Shown one piece after another: positions 7,727 to 15,865 of a DNA stretch of 33,558 nucleotides. Source of the stretch: Promethearchaeota archaeon (GTDB taxonomy: Archaea; Asgardarchaeota; Lokiarchaeia; Sigyniarchaeales; SOKP01). The translations under genes and the position numbers were made by a program. The notes under the pieces were generated by a model. The model ran no database searches and was not told the DNA's origin. It saw only the letters and a list, made by a program, of their open reading frames with translations. The stretch spans positions 1,906,082 to 1,939,639 of the forward strand of contig CP070805.1 of NCBI GenBank assembly GCA_020343655.1, given 5' to 3'. Each line of letters opens with the position of its first letter. Positions within the stretch are counted from its first letter, which is position 1.

Positions 7727-8917
7727 ATGGATTTGGATCAAAAAATCGAGAAAGAAATAAACGAATTTATCTCAGAATTTTGTGAGAAAATTGGACCAAG
7801 ACCCCCTTGTAGTTCTAATGAAACTAGAGCAGCTCAATTATTTTATGATAAAATTAGGAATTATAGTAATGAAATAATGATTGAAAAATTCCATACTCAT
7901 CCACAAGCGTATAAAGCTTCCTTTCGTTATCCTATGATATTGTACATTTTAGCTATTATCTTTTATTGGTTTTTGCCTTTACTGAGTCTAATATTAATTA
8001 CTTTGTCTTGTATCATTTTATTCGGAGAAGTGTATCTTGTAAAAGAAGTCATTGATTTCATCTTTCCTAAAAAATACTCTCAAAATGTTATATCTAAAAT
8101 AAAGCCACAAAGTCAAACTAAGAACTTGTTAATAATTGGTAGTCACATAGATTCTAATTGGGAATTTCCACTAATTAGAAAAATTAGATACGGTTTTCTC
8201 ATAGTAGTTGGTTTAAATGTCTTATTAAACGTAATTCTATTGATCATACTATTTTTGAAAATCGTTTTGAATGTCATTAATAAAGGAATCAGATTTACAG
8301 AATTTGAATTATCTATGTATTGGATTTTCATAGGAATGATTCCAGTAGCATTAACTCAATTATTTTTCATAATTTCCAATCATCCAGTAATGGGAGCTAA
8401 TGATAACTTGTCAGGAATGGCAGTATGTTATGTAATTGCTAAAAATCTAAACTCTCCTGAAAATAAATTAAAAAATATTGAAGTTTGGATTAATAGCTAT
8501 GGATGTGAAGAAATTGGCTCTAAAGGAAGCAAAAACTTTATTAGAGAACATTTCAATGAAATTAAAAAGGCTAGAATTATAAATCTTGATATGATTGGTT
8601 ATAGGGAATCTCCGCTATTAATCATTAAATCAGAAATTCTTGGTTTAATCAAAATGGATCAGGATTTAATAGATTTAGTAAAGAAATCAGCATTAAATAA
8701 TGATATTGATATAAAACTAAGTTCAAGTATGGCTTATACTGATTCATTAAGTTTTTCTAGGAAGGGTTTGTCAACTGTATCAATAAGTAGTAAACCTCAA
8801 TCATCTAAGGAATTTTATTATCATACTAGAAATGATGTAATTGAAAAATTAAATCTCAAAAATTTAGTTAATACTTATAGGATTTGCATGAGCCTTATCA
8901 AAGATCTTGATAAATAA
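7727..8917 (+). CDS. M28-family zinc peptidase with inserted membrane helices
   Basis: A predicted co-catalytic zinc aminopeptidase (M28 family, 396 residues) in the membrane. All expected metal ligands and catalytic residues can be placed: His140 (GSHIDS), Asp226 (GANDNLSG), the Glu261-Glu262 pair (GCEEIGSKGS), Asp288 (NLDMIGY) and His366 (YYHTRND). Two hydrophobic hairpins interrupt the fold, one at about 70-106 and another at about 155-217. The second lies between the first and second zinc ligands, so the active site would sit at the membrane face. The start ATG is 27 bases after the GNAT gene, so the two are probably co-transcribed. The substrate is unknown; eukaryotic relatives with added membrane helices, such as ERMP1-like proteins, are only a loose analogy. 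Confidence 0.8.
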   Translation: MDLDQKIEKEINEFISEFCEKIGPRPPCSSNETRAAQLFYDKIRNYSNEIMIEKFHTHPQAYKASFRYPMILYILAIIFYWFLPLLSLILITLSCIILFGEVYLVKEVIDFIFPKKYSQNVISKIKPQSQTKNLLIIGSHIDSNWEFPLIRKIRYGFLIVVGLNVLLNVILLIILFLKIVLNVINKGIRFTEFELSMYWIFIGMIPVALTQLFFIISNHPVMGANDNLSGMAVCYVIAKNLNSPENKLKNIEVWINSYGCEEIGSKGSKNFIREHFNEIKKARIINLDMIGYRESPLLIIKSEILGLIKMDQDLIDLVKKSALNNDIDIKLSSSMAYTDSLSFSRKGLSTVSISSKPQSSKEFYYHTRNDVIEKLNLKNLVNTYRICMSLIKDLDK

Positions 8918-8970
8918 AATTATAGTCAAAATAATTTATAAATGAAATTTAAATAGAGATGATATGAAAT

Positions 8971-10446
8971 ATGGCATTATATGATGATTTAGCAAAAATC
9001 GTGGGGAATAAGTATTGTTCTGACAAAGATTACATTTGTGTAGCTTATTCAAGAGGATTAGATCCATGTTTGCCAGAGATAATTCCTCAAATAGTAGTAC
9101 GCCCTGAAACGACTGAAGAAGTGATTGAAATTGTAAAAATTGCTAATAATTATGAAACTCCAATACTTCCTAGAGGTGGTGGCTGTGGTTTAATGGGAGG
9201 TAGCAAGCCTATTAATGAAGATACTGTGGTGCTAGACTTAACTAGAATGGATAAAATCTTAGATATTGATGAGGAGAATCATTGTGTTACTGTTCAATGT
9301 GGAATTAACTGGTCACGGCTCAACGCAGTTCTTTTTGATAAAGGTTTTTATACAGGAAATATGGGTCCTGGATCAGGTCTTAATGCTTCGATTGGTGGAG
9401 GATTATCTCATCATTCTGGAGGTGGAGGTGGTTGTGCAAAATATGGAAAATGTAGTGAAAATTGTATCGGGTTGAAAGTAGTGTTAGGAACTGGAGAGGT
9501 TATTAATCTTGGTTCTCAAGAAAGCAGATTTATTATAAAGCCGTTTACAAGACTTGGATTTGGTCCAGATTTAATGGGCATATTCCTTGGCGATAATGGC
9601 GTCATGGGAATAAAAACAGAAGCCACCTTGAAGATTTTTCCAAAACCTCCATTTTATTCAGGTAAAACATTTTTAATAAAAGAAAATGTATATGAGAATT
9701 CACAAAAAATAGTTTTAGAGATGATTAAAAATGGCTGGTCTAAAGCTTTAGGGATTTATGATTATTTTTTTACGCCTCCAGCTCAAGTAATGGGGATAAC
9801 AACCGATAGATTAACAAAAACATGGAGTGATATAATAGGTGGAGTGATTTTTTATGTTACTGAAGCTTTTAATGAAGATATTCTGGAAAAAAATTCACAT
9901 ATCTTAGAAATGATTGCCAAAAAATATTCTACTAAAGAACTAGGACCAAGTGAAGAAGAAGGAAATATAACACCATGGTTTTATGAGGAACAGGGTCACT
10001 GGCAAGCATACCATCAAGGATTTTCATTATTAGGACCTAATTATTTTGTAGCAACAACGGAAGTAATCGTTCCTATTTCTAAATATCCGGTAATTCTCAA
10101 AAAATTAGATGAGTGGGAAGAGAAAAAACATGATGAATTATTTGAAGCTGATGCCTTTGCGGGTGCTAGTCATGTGGTTATGTTAAATCACAATAGTTGT
10201 TATATTGGCGGAGGATTGGCAGCTACTTCTGATGAAGATCTTAAAGAAGATGTTATCAAATTATGGAAGGATCAATTAGAATTATTATTGAATGAAGGAT
10301 CTGTTCTTTATATGTGTGGACAAATTGGTTCTCATGTTATGGTTGACTCGCGGATGTATTCCGATGACTTTTACCGCTTTTTCAAAAAAGTGAAGAGTAT
10401 TGTAGACCCTAATAATATTATTAGTCCAGGTAAATTTAGATTATAG
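8971..10446 (+). CDS. FAD-linked oxidase, GlcD/DLD family
   Basis: A 491-residue flavoprotein of the FAD-binding PCMH (type 4) class, as in glycolate oxidase GlcD and D-lactate dehydrogenase. It should oxidise a 2-hydroxyacid to a 2-oxoacid. Residues about 40-215 are the FAD domain: VRPETTEEVIEIV, the pyrophosphate loop PILPRGGGCGLMGGS, VVLDLTRMDKIL, and a glycine-rich IGGGLSHHSGGGGG stretch near 150. That stretch runs into a Cys-containing segment (CAKYGKCSENC). The C-terminal domain ends with the family's VDPNNIISPGKFRL. It precedes the iron-sulfur gene by 56 bases on the same strand, giving the usual GlcD-GlcF pairing. No GlcE is present. The electron acceptor (quinone, ferredoxin, F420 or an electron-transfer flavoprotein) is not determined. 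Confidence 0.85.
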   Translation: MALYDDLAKIVGNKYCSDKDYICVAYSRGLDPCLPEIIPQIVVRPETTEEVIEIVKIANNYETPILPRGGGCGLMGGSKPINEDTVVLDLTRMDKILDIDEENHCVTVQCGINWSRLNAVLFDKGFYTGNMGPGSGLNASIGGGLSHHSGGGGGCAKYGKCSENCIGLKVVLGTGEVINLGSQESRFIIKPFTRLGFGPDLMGIFLGDNGVMGIKTEATLKIFPKPPFYSGKTFLIKENVYENSQKIVLEMIKNGWSKALGIYDYFFTPPAQVMGITTDRLTKTWSDIIGGVIFYVTEAFNEDILEKNSHILEMIAKKYSTKELGPSEEEGNITPWFYEEQGHWQAYHQGFSLLGPNYFVATTEVIVPISKYPVILKKLDEWEEKKHDELFEADAFAGASHVVMLNHNSCYIGGGLAATSDEDLKEDVIKLWKDQLELLLNEGSVLYMCGQIGSHVMVDSRMYSDDFYRFFKKVKSIVDPNNIISPGKFRL

Positions 10447-10502
10447 GCGATAAGATTAAAATTATTATTCCAATAAAAAAAATAATGATTGAGAAATAGA
10501 AA

Positions 10503-11723
10503 ATGACAAATACATTAAAAAGACTCAATAGTTTAGAAGAGAAAATCTTATCTTGTGTTGCTATTGGTGATTGTCGAGGTGCATTAAAAGGATCTTATAA
10601 AAAGCCAATTCTAGAAATTACATGTCCCTTGAGAGATCATGGATCTGGTTTTGAATCATCTTTTGCTCGAGGACGATTTTCAATTGCACGAGCACTTCTA
10701 GAAAGGAGAATTTTACCAAGTGAAGGTCTTGCGGAAGTAATATATCAATGTACTTTATGTGGTTCCTGTAGAGAGGTTTGTAACAATCCAGAAAATCCGT
10801 GTATGACCATATCTGCTAAGGAAAATATTGGAGATCATGTAGAGATCTGGGAGAATTTACGATCAGACCTTGTCGATGCGAATGTAGCTCCTATGCCTCG
10901 TCATAAAGAATTAATTAAACACCAGAGAAAGGAACACAATCCTTATTTTGAAAACCATAAAGATCGATTAAACTGGATATTAAAAGATCTTAAATATTTG
11001 CCAAAAGGAGGAGACGCATTCTTTTTTGTAGGATGTACTTCTGCGTATCGCTTAGATGAAATAAGCACCTCCTTTTTAGAAATTGCAAACAAATCTAAGA
11101 TCAGTTTAACAGTTTCCCCTGATGAAAGATGTTGTGGTTCAATAAATCTTAGAACGGGAACTGAAGCGCTATTCAAGGAATATGTTGAGTATAATAATCA
11201 ACTATTTGAAAATTCCGAAATAGAAAAGATTGTTACCACATGTTCTGGTTGTTATAAAACTTTGAGCCAAGATTATCCAAAATATCTTGATAGTTGGAAC
11301 TTTCAGGTATTACACTCTCTTGAAATGATTGATGAAGCAATTAGTCAAGGTAATCTGAAAATTAAAGAAAAAGTAAACGGAATTATTACATATCACGATC
11401 CGTGCCACTTGGGACGACATTCAGGGATATACGATGCTCCAAGAAATGTAATAGATGCTATAAAGAAAGATGAATTTGTTGAGATGAGAAGGAATAAAAA
11501 GTATTCTTACTGTTGTGGGGCAGGAGGGGGTGTTAAATCAGCATTCCCAGATTTAGCACTTGAAATTGCTTTGGATAGACTTAAAGAAGCAGAAGAGACT
11601 GGTGCTGACTATTTAACATCTAGTTGCCCTTTCTGCCTTAATAATTTAAGAGAAGCAACAACAATTTTTAAAACACAATTAAAAGTGGTAGATCTTCTTG
11701 AATTAGTAAAAAAAGTAATCTAG
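10503..11723 (+). CDS. GlcF/HdrB-like iron-sulfur oxidoreductase (CCG domains)
   Basis: A 406-residue electron-transfer subunit. The N-terminus has a first, incomplete-looking Cys set (Cys18, Cys24, Cys41) and a canonical 4Fe-4S set CTLCGSCREVC at 83-93, with Cys100 nearby. Two CCG domains follow: one with DERCCGSIN plus TCSGCYKTL, and one with HDPCHLGRH, YCCGAGGGV and SSCPFCLNNL. CCG domains in GlcF, LldE and HdrB bind 4Fe-4S or noncubane clusters and pass electrons from a flavin subunit to a quinone or disulfide. Pairing with the FAD oxidase immediately upstream supports a membrane-associated or cytoplasmic 2-hydroxyacid dehydrogenase complex. No membrane helix is visible. It is convergent with the epimerase gene, 17 bases away. 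Confidence 0.82.
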   Translation: MTNTLKRLNSLEEKILSCVAIGDCRGALKGSYKKPILEITCPLRDHGSGFESSFARGRFSIARALLERRILPSEGLAEVIYQCTLCGSCREVCNNPENPCMTISAKENIGDHVEIWENLRSDLVDANVAPMPRHKELIKHQRKEHNPYFENHKDRLNWILKDLKYLPKGGDAFFFVGCTSAYRLDEISTSFLEIANKSKISLTVSPDERCCGSINLRTGTEALFKEYVEYNNQLFENSEIEKIVTTCSGCYKTLSQDYPKYLDSWNFQVLHSLEMIDEAISQGNLKIKEKVNGIITYHDPCHLGRHSGIYDAPRNVIDAIKKDEFVEMRRNKKYSYCCGAGGGVKSAFPDLALEIALDRLKEAEETGADYLTSSCPFCLNNLREATTIFKTQLKVVDLLELVKKVI

Positions 11724-11740
11724 ATTATTTATTGAATTTT

Positions 11741-12757
11741 TTATCTCCTTTTTATATATCCATTTTCATAAAACCAATTGATTTGCTCCTTAATTGCGAT
11801 TCGTATATTAGTTCTTGGCATTTTTAATTCACTCCAAGCTTTTGTACAATCAAATATTCGATACTTAGCGGCAGCTACACTCTCTAACGGAGTTTTTGGA
11901 TCTTTATGTTTAATTTTACAAGAAACAAACTCATCAAAAAAGGCAAATAATTTTGCTAATACTTTCGGTATTGACAGAATTGGTGCCTTTTTCTCTGCTA
12001 CATCCGCAATTAAACGCAAGAAGTCTCTAAATGTCAAATTTTTATTTCCTGTAATATATCTTTCTCCAGGTTTTCCATTTTCAATCGCAAGCACATGTGC
12101 CATAGCCACATCTTTCACATGCACAACATTCATTTTTGTATCAACGAATCCTGGCATTTTTCCGTTCATAAAATCCATGATGATTCTTCCTGTAGGTGTA
12201 GGTTTTATATCATATGGGCCAATTGGCGTGGTTGGCAAAATAGAACAAGTTGATAATCCTTTTTTATTCCATCCTAATGCTACTAATTCTCCTAAATACT
12301 TCGATATTTTATAATGACCAGGCAATTCTCTTTTAGTAGCAAAACGAGTTTCATTTCCTATAGATCCATCTTGAGGCATACCTATAGCACTTTCAGAACT
12401 AGTGAAAATTACTTTTTTTATTCCCTTCTCTTTTGCTGCTTTCATTATTCTATTAGTCGCTCTAACATTTACATCATAAATAGCTTTTATTTTCGCAGGA
12501 TCTGCCCAAAACCACTTTGGTGAAAAGATATAAATAGCACCATTATGAATAATGTAGTCGCAATCGTTCATAGCTTTACTGATAGATCTAATATCTCTTA
12601 AATCACCATATGCAATTTCTATTGATAAATCTTTAATTGTTTGGAGATTAGAAGTTTTTCTAACAAATGCTTTAACTTTATAATCTTTTTCTAATGCAGC
12701 ACGTACAATATTCGCTCCAATAAAACCATTCGCGCCTGTAATTAAAACCTTTGACAA
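11741..12757 (-). CDS. NAD-dependent epimerase/dehydratase, extended SDR
   Basis: A 338-residue extended short-chain dehydrogenase/reductase. The Rossmann loop GANGFIG has the glycines at 8, 11 and 14. NAD/NADP-contact segments GDLRD (51-55) and HNGA (71-74), catalytic Ser in TSSES (119-123) and Tyr149/Lys153 in HYKISK are all present. The C-terminal substrate domain includes MNVVHVKDVAMAHVLAIENG and ERYITGNKNLTFRDFL. The pattern resembles the dihydroflavonol-reductase/HpnA-like group acting on nucleotide sugars, sterol-like or hydroxyketone substrates, so the substrate cannot be fixed. The length is typical and the active site intact. It is transcribed alone, convergent with the GlcF-like gene. 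Confidence 0.82.
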   Translation of the reverse strand: MSKVLITGANGFIGANIVRAALEKDYKVKAFVRKTSNLQTIKDLSIEIAYGDLRDIRSISKAMNDCDYIIHNGAIYIFSPKWFWADPAKIKAIYDVNVRATNRIMKAAKEKGIKKVIFTSSESAIGMPQDGSIGNETRFATKRELPGHYKISKYLGELVALGWNKKGLSTCSILPTTPIGPYDIKPTPTGRIIMDFMNGKMPGFVDTKMNVVHVKDVAMAHVLAIENGKPGERYITGNKNLTFRDFLRLIADVAEKKAPILSIPKVLAKLFAFFDEFVSCKIKHKDPKTPLESVAAAKYRIFDCTKAWSELKMPRTNIRIAIKEQINWFYENGYIKRR

Positions 12758-12992
12758 ATTAAAATACCTCTTTACTTTGAGAAGAATTATATTACAAAAT
12801 GAATAATTAAAGATTGTTTTTATTTATTTAAAACATTATAGAAAGGATCGCTTGAGATTCCTTTAACTATAAGGTTTTACTGCCTATTATTTGTTATAGC
12901 TAATAGTATTTAAAGATAATTTAAAAGTTAAATATATATAATCTAATTAAAATTATTAATTTAGTAGGGTTCTAACTAAAGATCACATAATT

Positions 12993-13001
12993 GGGAGTGG
13001 T
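12993..13001 (+). promoter_or_regulatory. SD deciding the ATG at 13006
   Basis: GGGAGTGGT ends four bases before the ATG at 13006, which fixes that codon as the start. The open frame extends upstream to a TTG at 12991, but that would place the SD inside the gene. Confidence 0.5.
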
Positions 13002-13005
13002 ATTT

Positions 13006-13788
13006 ATGGGTAAAGAAATAGATAAAGCTAAAAAAGTATTTAAGGATGCATTTGAAGCACTTAGTGATTATTTTGAAGAAAAACGGTCTGATACTATCGT
13101 GGAAAAAGAAAAGAAGGCTAAGAAAGGGAAAGTAGCATTAGCTAAATTTTCTAAAGGGTTGATAGGGAAAACGGATAAAATTAATTTTCGAATATTAATA
13201 GGTCATAAGAAACAAATGGGCGATGTTATCTATGAAGCAGTCTATTTAAGCGATAAAAAGGAACCTAAAATCTATGTGTTTGATGTGAATAAAGGAAAGC
13301 CACCTAATACTATTTTAACAAATTTCAAAGAAGCTGACTGGAATGGATATAAAAAAATCCAAAAACATAAATCATTAACCAAATTTTTAGAAACTGCCTA
13401 TAAAGATGGCATTTATTACAAGGGTAAAAAAGAAAAAAAAGAAGATGCTCTAAATATTTTAATTAAAGGATTAAAGAGATCTTTAGAAGCTGTTGGTGAT
13501 GAGGAGGAAGCCAAAGGGAGGGGCGCGGGTCCAATTGCAAAAAAAATCGCTAAAGTAGTCGCAGTCGCTGCAATAACAACAGTTGTATCAGCAGTCTTAA
13601 CTCCAGCAGTAGGTGTAATAGCGCAGGAAATCGCAGGTGGAGGTAGTATTACTGGTGATTTATTAGGGTCTGCTGCTCAGGCAGCTGGAGAAGGTTTAAA
13701 AAATTTAGCTGATCCAATGAATTTAACAAAGAAAGTTGTTCAAAAAGTTGTAACAAAAGGAAAAGATTTGCCTGGTGCTGACAGATAG
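13006..13788 (+). CDS. Unrecognised protein with Gly/Ala-rich hydrophobic tail
   Basis: I do not recognise this 260-residue protein. Residues about 1-40 are a charged helix, followed by a Lys-rich linker. Residues 45-165 look like a soluble mixed alpha/beta domain (FRILIGHKKQMGDVIYEAVYL, PKIYVFDVNKGKPP). An acidic and Gly-rich linker (DEEEAKGRGAGP) leads into a hydrophobic stretch near 175-200 (IAKVVAVAAITTVVSAVLTPAVGVIA), and then a Gly/Ala-rich amphipathic tail ending in Lys-rich residues. The tail could be a membrane-inserting segment, reminiscent of pore-forming or holin-like peptides, but that is only resemblance. Nothing nearby looks like an immunity, secretion or cleavage gene. A T-rich stretch follows the stop. 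Confidence 0.62.
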   Translation: MGKEIDKAKKVFKDAFEALSDYFEEKRSDTIVEKEKKAKKGKVALAKFSKGLIGKTDKINFRILIGHKKQMGDVIYEAVYLSDKKEPKIYVFDVNKGKPPNTILTNFKEADWNGYKKIQKHKSLTKFLETAYKDGIYYKGKKEKKEDALNILIKGLKRSLEAVGDEEEAKGRGAGPIAKKIAKVVAVAAITTVVSAVLTPAVGVIAQEIAGGGSITGDLLGSAAQAAGEGLKNLADPMNLTKKVVQKVVTKGKDLPGADR

Positions 13789-13816
13789 CAGAATAGAATA
13801 AAAACTTTCTTAAATT

Positions 13817-13841
13817 ATTATTTTTTTATTTTCTTGGTTTT
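13817..13841 (+). terminator. Oligo-T stretch, candidate terminator
   Basis: A T-rich run with seven consecutive T and two further T tracts lies about 30 bases after the stop at 13788. Archaeal transcription commonly ends at such oligo-T tracts without a hairpin. The AT-rich background lowers confidence. Confidence 0.35.
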
Positions 13842-13891
13842 ATCAATTTAAAGGAAATTTTAATAAAAAAAAAAAAAAAGAGTTTGACAAT

Positions 13892-14347
13892 TTGAAACTA
13901 ATTCAATATTTTAAAGAAAGAAATGTTCAATTAGGTATTGTAATTTTTGCCATAATTACATTTATTGCTTATGTAGTGAGTTTTCGATATTTGCCTTATC
14001 TTTATCTTGTAGCTGATGTTCAATTCTTAATTGGAGCAACAATTGGCGTTATTTTTGCTTTACAAAAGCGTGATCCCGATCAATCAATCCTAAAATGTGG
14101 TATCATAGTAGGAATAGTGGGTGGGATTTTATCTTCATTAATAATGTCTTTATATGATTTGCTAATTTATATGATGGTCTTTATTGATTTCTTCAGTTGG
14201 TTTGGATTTCTTCTCACATCTGGTATTCCTATTGGTTTGATAATAGGTGCATTGATAAGTGCTTATTATATGTTTAAAGAATTAAAGGGAGAAAAAGAAG
14301 AAGATGATGTTGACGAGGATTTATTTAAAGATTTAATTGAAAAATAA
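13892..14347 (+). CDS. Small four-helix membrane protein
   Basis: I do not recognise a named family with confidence. The 151-residue protein has four predicted membrane helices at about 14-33, 38-55, 65-90 and 95-125. Glycine-rich turns (LIGATIGVIFALQ, GIIVGIVGGIL, GIPIGLIIGALI) alternate with them, and it ends in a very acidic cytoplasmic tail (KEEDDVDEDLFKDLIEK). This pattern recalls small archaeal DUF-type membrane proteins such as DUF5518, but the match is weak. The start is TTG with no clear SD, after an A-rich leader that has a run of fourteen or more A. It follows the unrecognised 260-residue protein on the same strand, about 100 bases away and beyond a possible terminator. Confidence 0.6.
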   Translation: MKLIQYFKERNVQLGIVIFAIITFIAYVVSFRYLPYLYLVADVQFLIGATIGVIFALQKRDPDQSILKCGIIVGIVGGILSSLIMSLYDLLIYMMVFIDFFSWFGFLLTSGIPIGLIIGALISAYYMFKELKGEKEEDDVDEDLFKDLIEK

Positions 14348-14412
14348 ATCTACATAAATTCTAATATTATTACTTCATTTTTATGGTAATTTTAAGTTAA
14401 TCTTACTTTTTT

Positions 14413-14433
14413 GTTTTGAAAAAAAATCAAAAC
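14413..14433. repeat. Perfect 7-bp inverted repeat with A-only loop
   Basis: GTTTTGA, seven A, TCAAAAC form a perfect stem-loop between the small membrane protein and the gene at 14520. A run of six T precedes the stem on the plus strand. It could be part of a terminator for the upstream gene or a transcript-processing structure. In AT-rich DNA it may also be chance. Confidence 0.35.
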
Positions 14434-14505
14434 AACTTAATAATTGGACTCTAAAAGACATTTATTTAACTCTACTTTAGTCATATTTAGAAAAAATAAT
14501 TAAAC

Positions 14506-14512
14506 AGGAGGT
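14506..14512 (+). promoter_or_regulatory. Shine-Dalgarno for TTG start at 14520
   Basis: AGGAGGT ends seven bases before the TTG at 14520, the textbook position. It is the best evidence that this short reading frame is a real gene and that TTG is its start. Confidence 0.65.
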
Positions 14513-14519
14513 TATAATA

Positions 14520-14813
14520 TTGAGTAGAGCAACAATATGGCAATTTAATGATTTTTTCCAATTAAGGAAAAAAAAATTAGTTAATATGCTTATTAGTGAA
14601 ATTATATTTTTAAGAACGGAATTTGAAAGAGTTAAAAATAAAGAAGGAATGCACTATCTTAAAAATTCTTTAAGTAAATTAGAATATCTTTTAAATAAGT
14701 TACAAAAATATAGTTTTGAAATTCCTGAAGAAGATTTTGATAAAATAATTATGATGATTTATCGGATTTTTAAAGAAATTGCTGATAATTTAGAACAAGA
14801 AGTTAGAATTTAA
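14520..14813 (+). CDS. Small helical protein, unknown
   Basis: I do not recognise this 97-residue protein. It is almost entirely helical and charged: a first helix near 10-50 (RKKKLVNMLISEIIFLRTEF) and two more near 44-65 and 70-95 (DFDKIIMMIYRIFKEIADNL), so it is probably a small helical bundle or coiled-coil dimer. There is no Cys, no signal peptide and no membrane segment. The strong SD at 14506-14512 supports the TTG start. Its last 11 bases overlap the end of the convergent alpha/alpha-toroid gene. Confidence 0.6.
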   Translation: MSRATIWQFNDFFQLRKKKLVNMLISEIIFLRTEFERVKNKEGMHYLKNSLSKLEYLLNKLQKYSFEIPEEDFDKIIMMIYRIFKEIADNLEQEVRI

Positions 14814-15630
14814 TAAGATTATATTCTTTCAATGCTCTTAATGCTAATATAGTTGCATTAACTCTATGCTCCTTTCCCTCACCTTCCTCAAGATCCCAAC
14901 TTCCATCAGCATTTTGCTTTTTCTTTAATTCTGATATTGTTCGTAAAACTAATTTATGGTCAGATGATAAGCCACCATCTTTTAAACAACGCAATAACCA
15001 TGCAATATAAGATCCTCTCCAATCTAAAGAGAAATTATCTTCAATAATTTTAACCGCTTTATTAAATGATTCCAGATCTGGACCAGGGTAAAAAGCTAAC
15101 ATAGGGAGCGCAATCCAAGTAGCGCGTAAATATCCCTTCAATCTACCAGAAGGATCACAATTTGCAACTAGGAAATCTGTTGGACAATAAGTACCTTCTG
15201 CTTCAGCATAACCAAAACGTATTAATACATGAGCACAGTAAGCAGTTAACCACACACGAGTCTCAATTCGACCAGGCATCATCCACTCTGGCGGATTGTA
15301 TTTTACTATTTCAGATACCTCATCCCAACCTCCGTCTTTTTGCTGATGATCTAAAAGAAATCGGCATGCCAAATCAACTATTTCTCCCTTATATACTTTT
15401 AAATCATCAAACCACTCGAGTACATAACATGTATCAGTAATATTACTTATGTTTTTTACCCAATAAGAGAATCCTCCATCTTGTTTTTGAAATGAAGCTA
15501 ATTCTTCTAGAACTTCTGTTGATGGTTTTGCATTCCATATAATAGCTGAAAGTCGGGCCTTTTCAACAAGAGTTCCATGAGTCTTTACATAGTTAAGAGA
15601 TTTTTGAATGTTCACACTTTTAGCTCTCAT
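14803..15630 (-). CDS. Terpenoid-cyclase/prenyltransferase-like alpha/alpha-toroid protein
   Basis: A 275-residue protein with repeated QW-type motifs of the squalene-hopene cyclase and protein prenyltransferase beta-subunit fold: FQKQDGGFSYW near 48, HQQKDGGWDEV near 95 and KKKQNADGSWDLEEG near 245. Helices between them fit an alpha/alpha barrel. It is about half the length of a squalene-hopene cyclase and has no DxDD acid motif, so a cyclase reaction is unlikely. It resembles the stand-alone 'prenyltransferase/squalene oxidase repeat' proteins of unknown role found in archaea and anaerobes. There is no signal peptide. Its 3' end overlaps the convergent 97-residue protein gene by 11 bases. 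The fold call is good; no function can be given. Confidence 0.72.
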   Translation of the reverse strand: MRAKSVNIQKSLNYVKTHGTLVEKARLSAIIWNAKPSTEVLEELASFQKQDGGFSYWVKNISNITDTCYVLEWFDDLKVYKGEIVDLACRFLLDHQQKDGGWDEVSEIVKYNPPEWMMPGRIETRVWLTAYCAHVLIRFGYAEAEGTYCPTDFLVANCDPSGRLKGYLRATWIALPMLAFYPGPDLESFNKAVKIIEDNFSLDWRGSYIAWLLRCLKDGGLSSDHKLVLRTISELKKKQNADGSWDLEEGEGKEHRVNATILALRALKEYNLIKF

Positions 15631-15865
15631 TTTTAACTAATTTACTCAGTCATTTTAGGTTTCATATATTTTACTTGTATTTAGACTCTCAATTCTTATT
15701 TATTGTTTTTCAATTAAAAATTTAAATCATCTTTACTAAAGGAGTGTAAATCTATACTTAATGATTGTATTTTAAATTTAAATATATTAATTAAAATCTC
15801 TTAAAGATCTCAAATTATCTATTTTAAAAAAGGATAAAAAAAAAAATTAATAAATAAAGATTAAA

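Noticed and set aside
11778-12314. A 178-codon open frame on the plus strand opposite the epimerase gene
   Set aside because: It lies entirely antisense to a well-supported extended SDR, has a composition typical of complement-strand reading, and shows no domain or SD.
12991-13005. TTG at 12991 as the start of the unrecognised 260-residue protein
   Set aside because: It overlaps the GGGAGTGGT SD, which is correctly spaced for the ATG at 13006.
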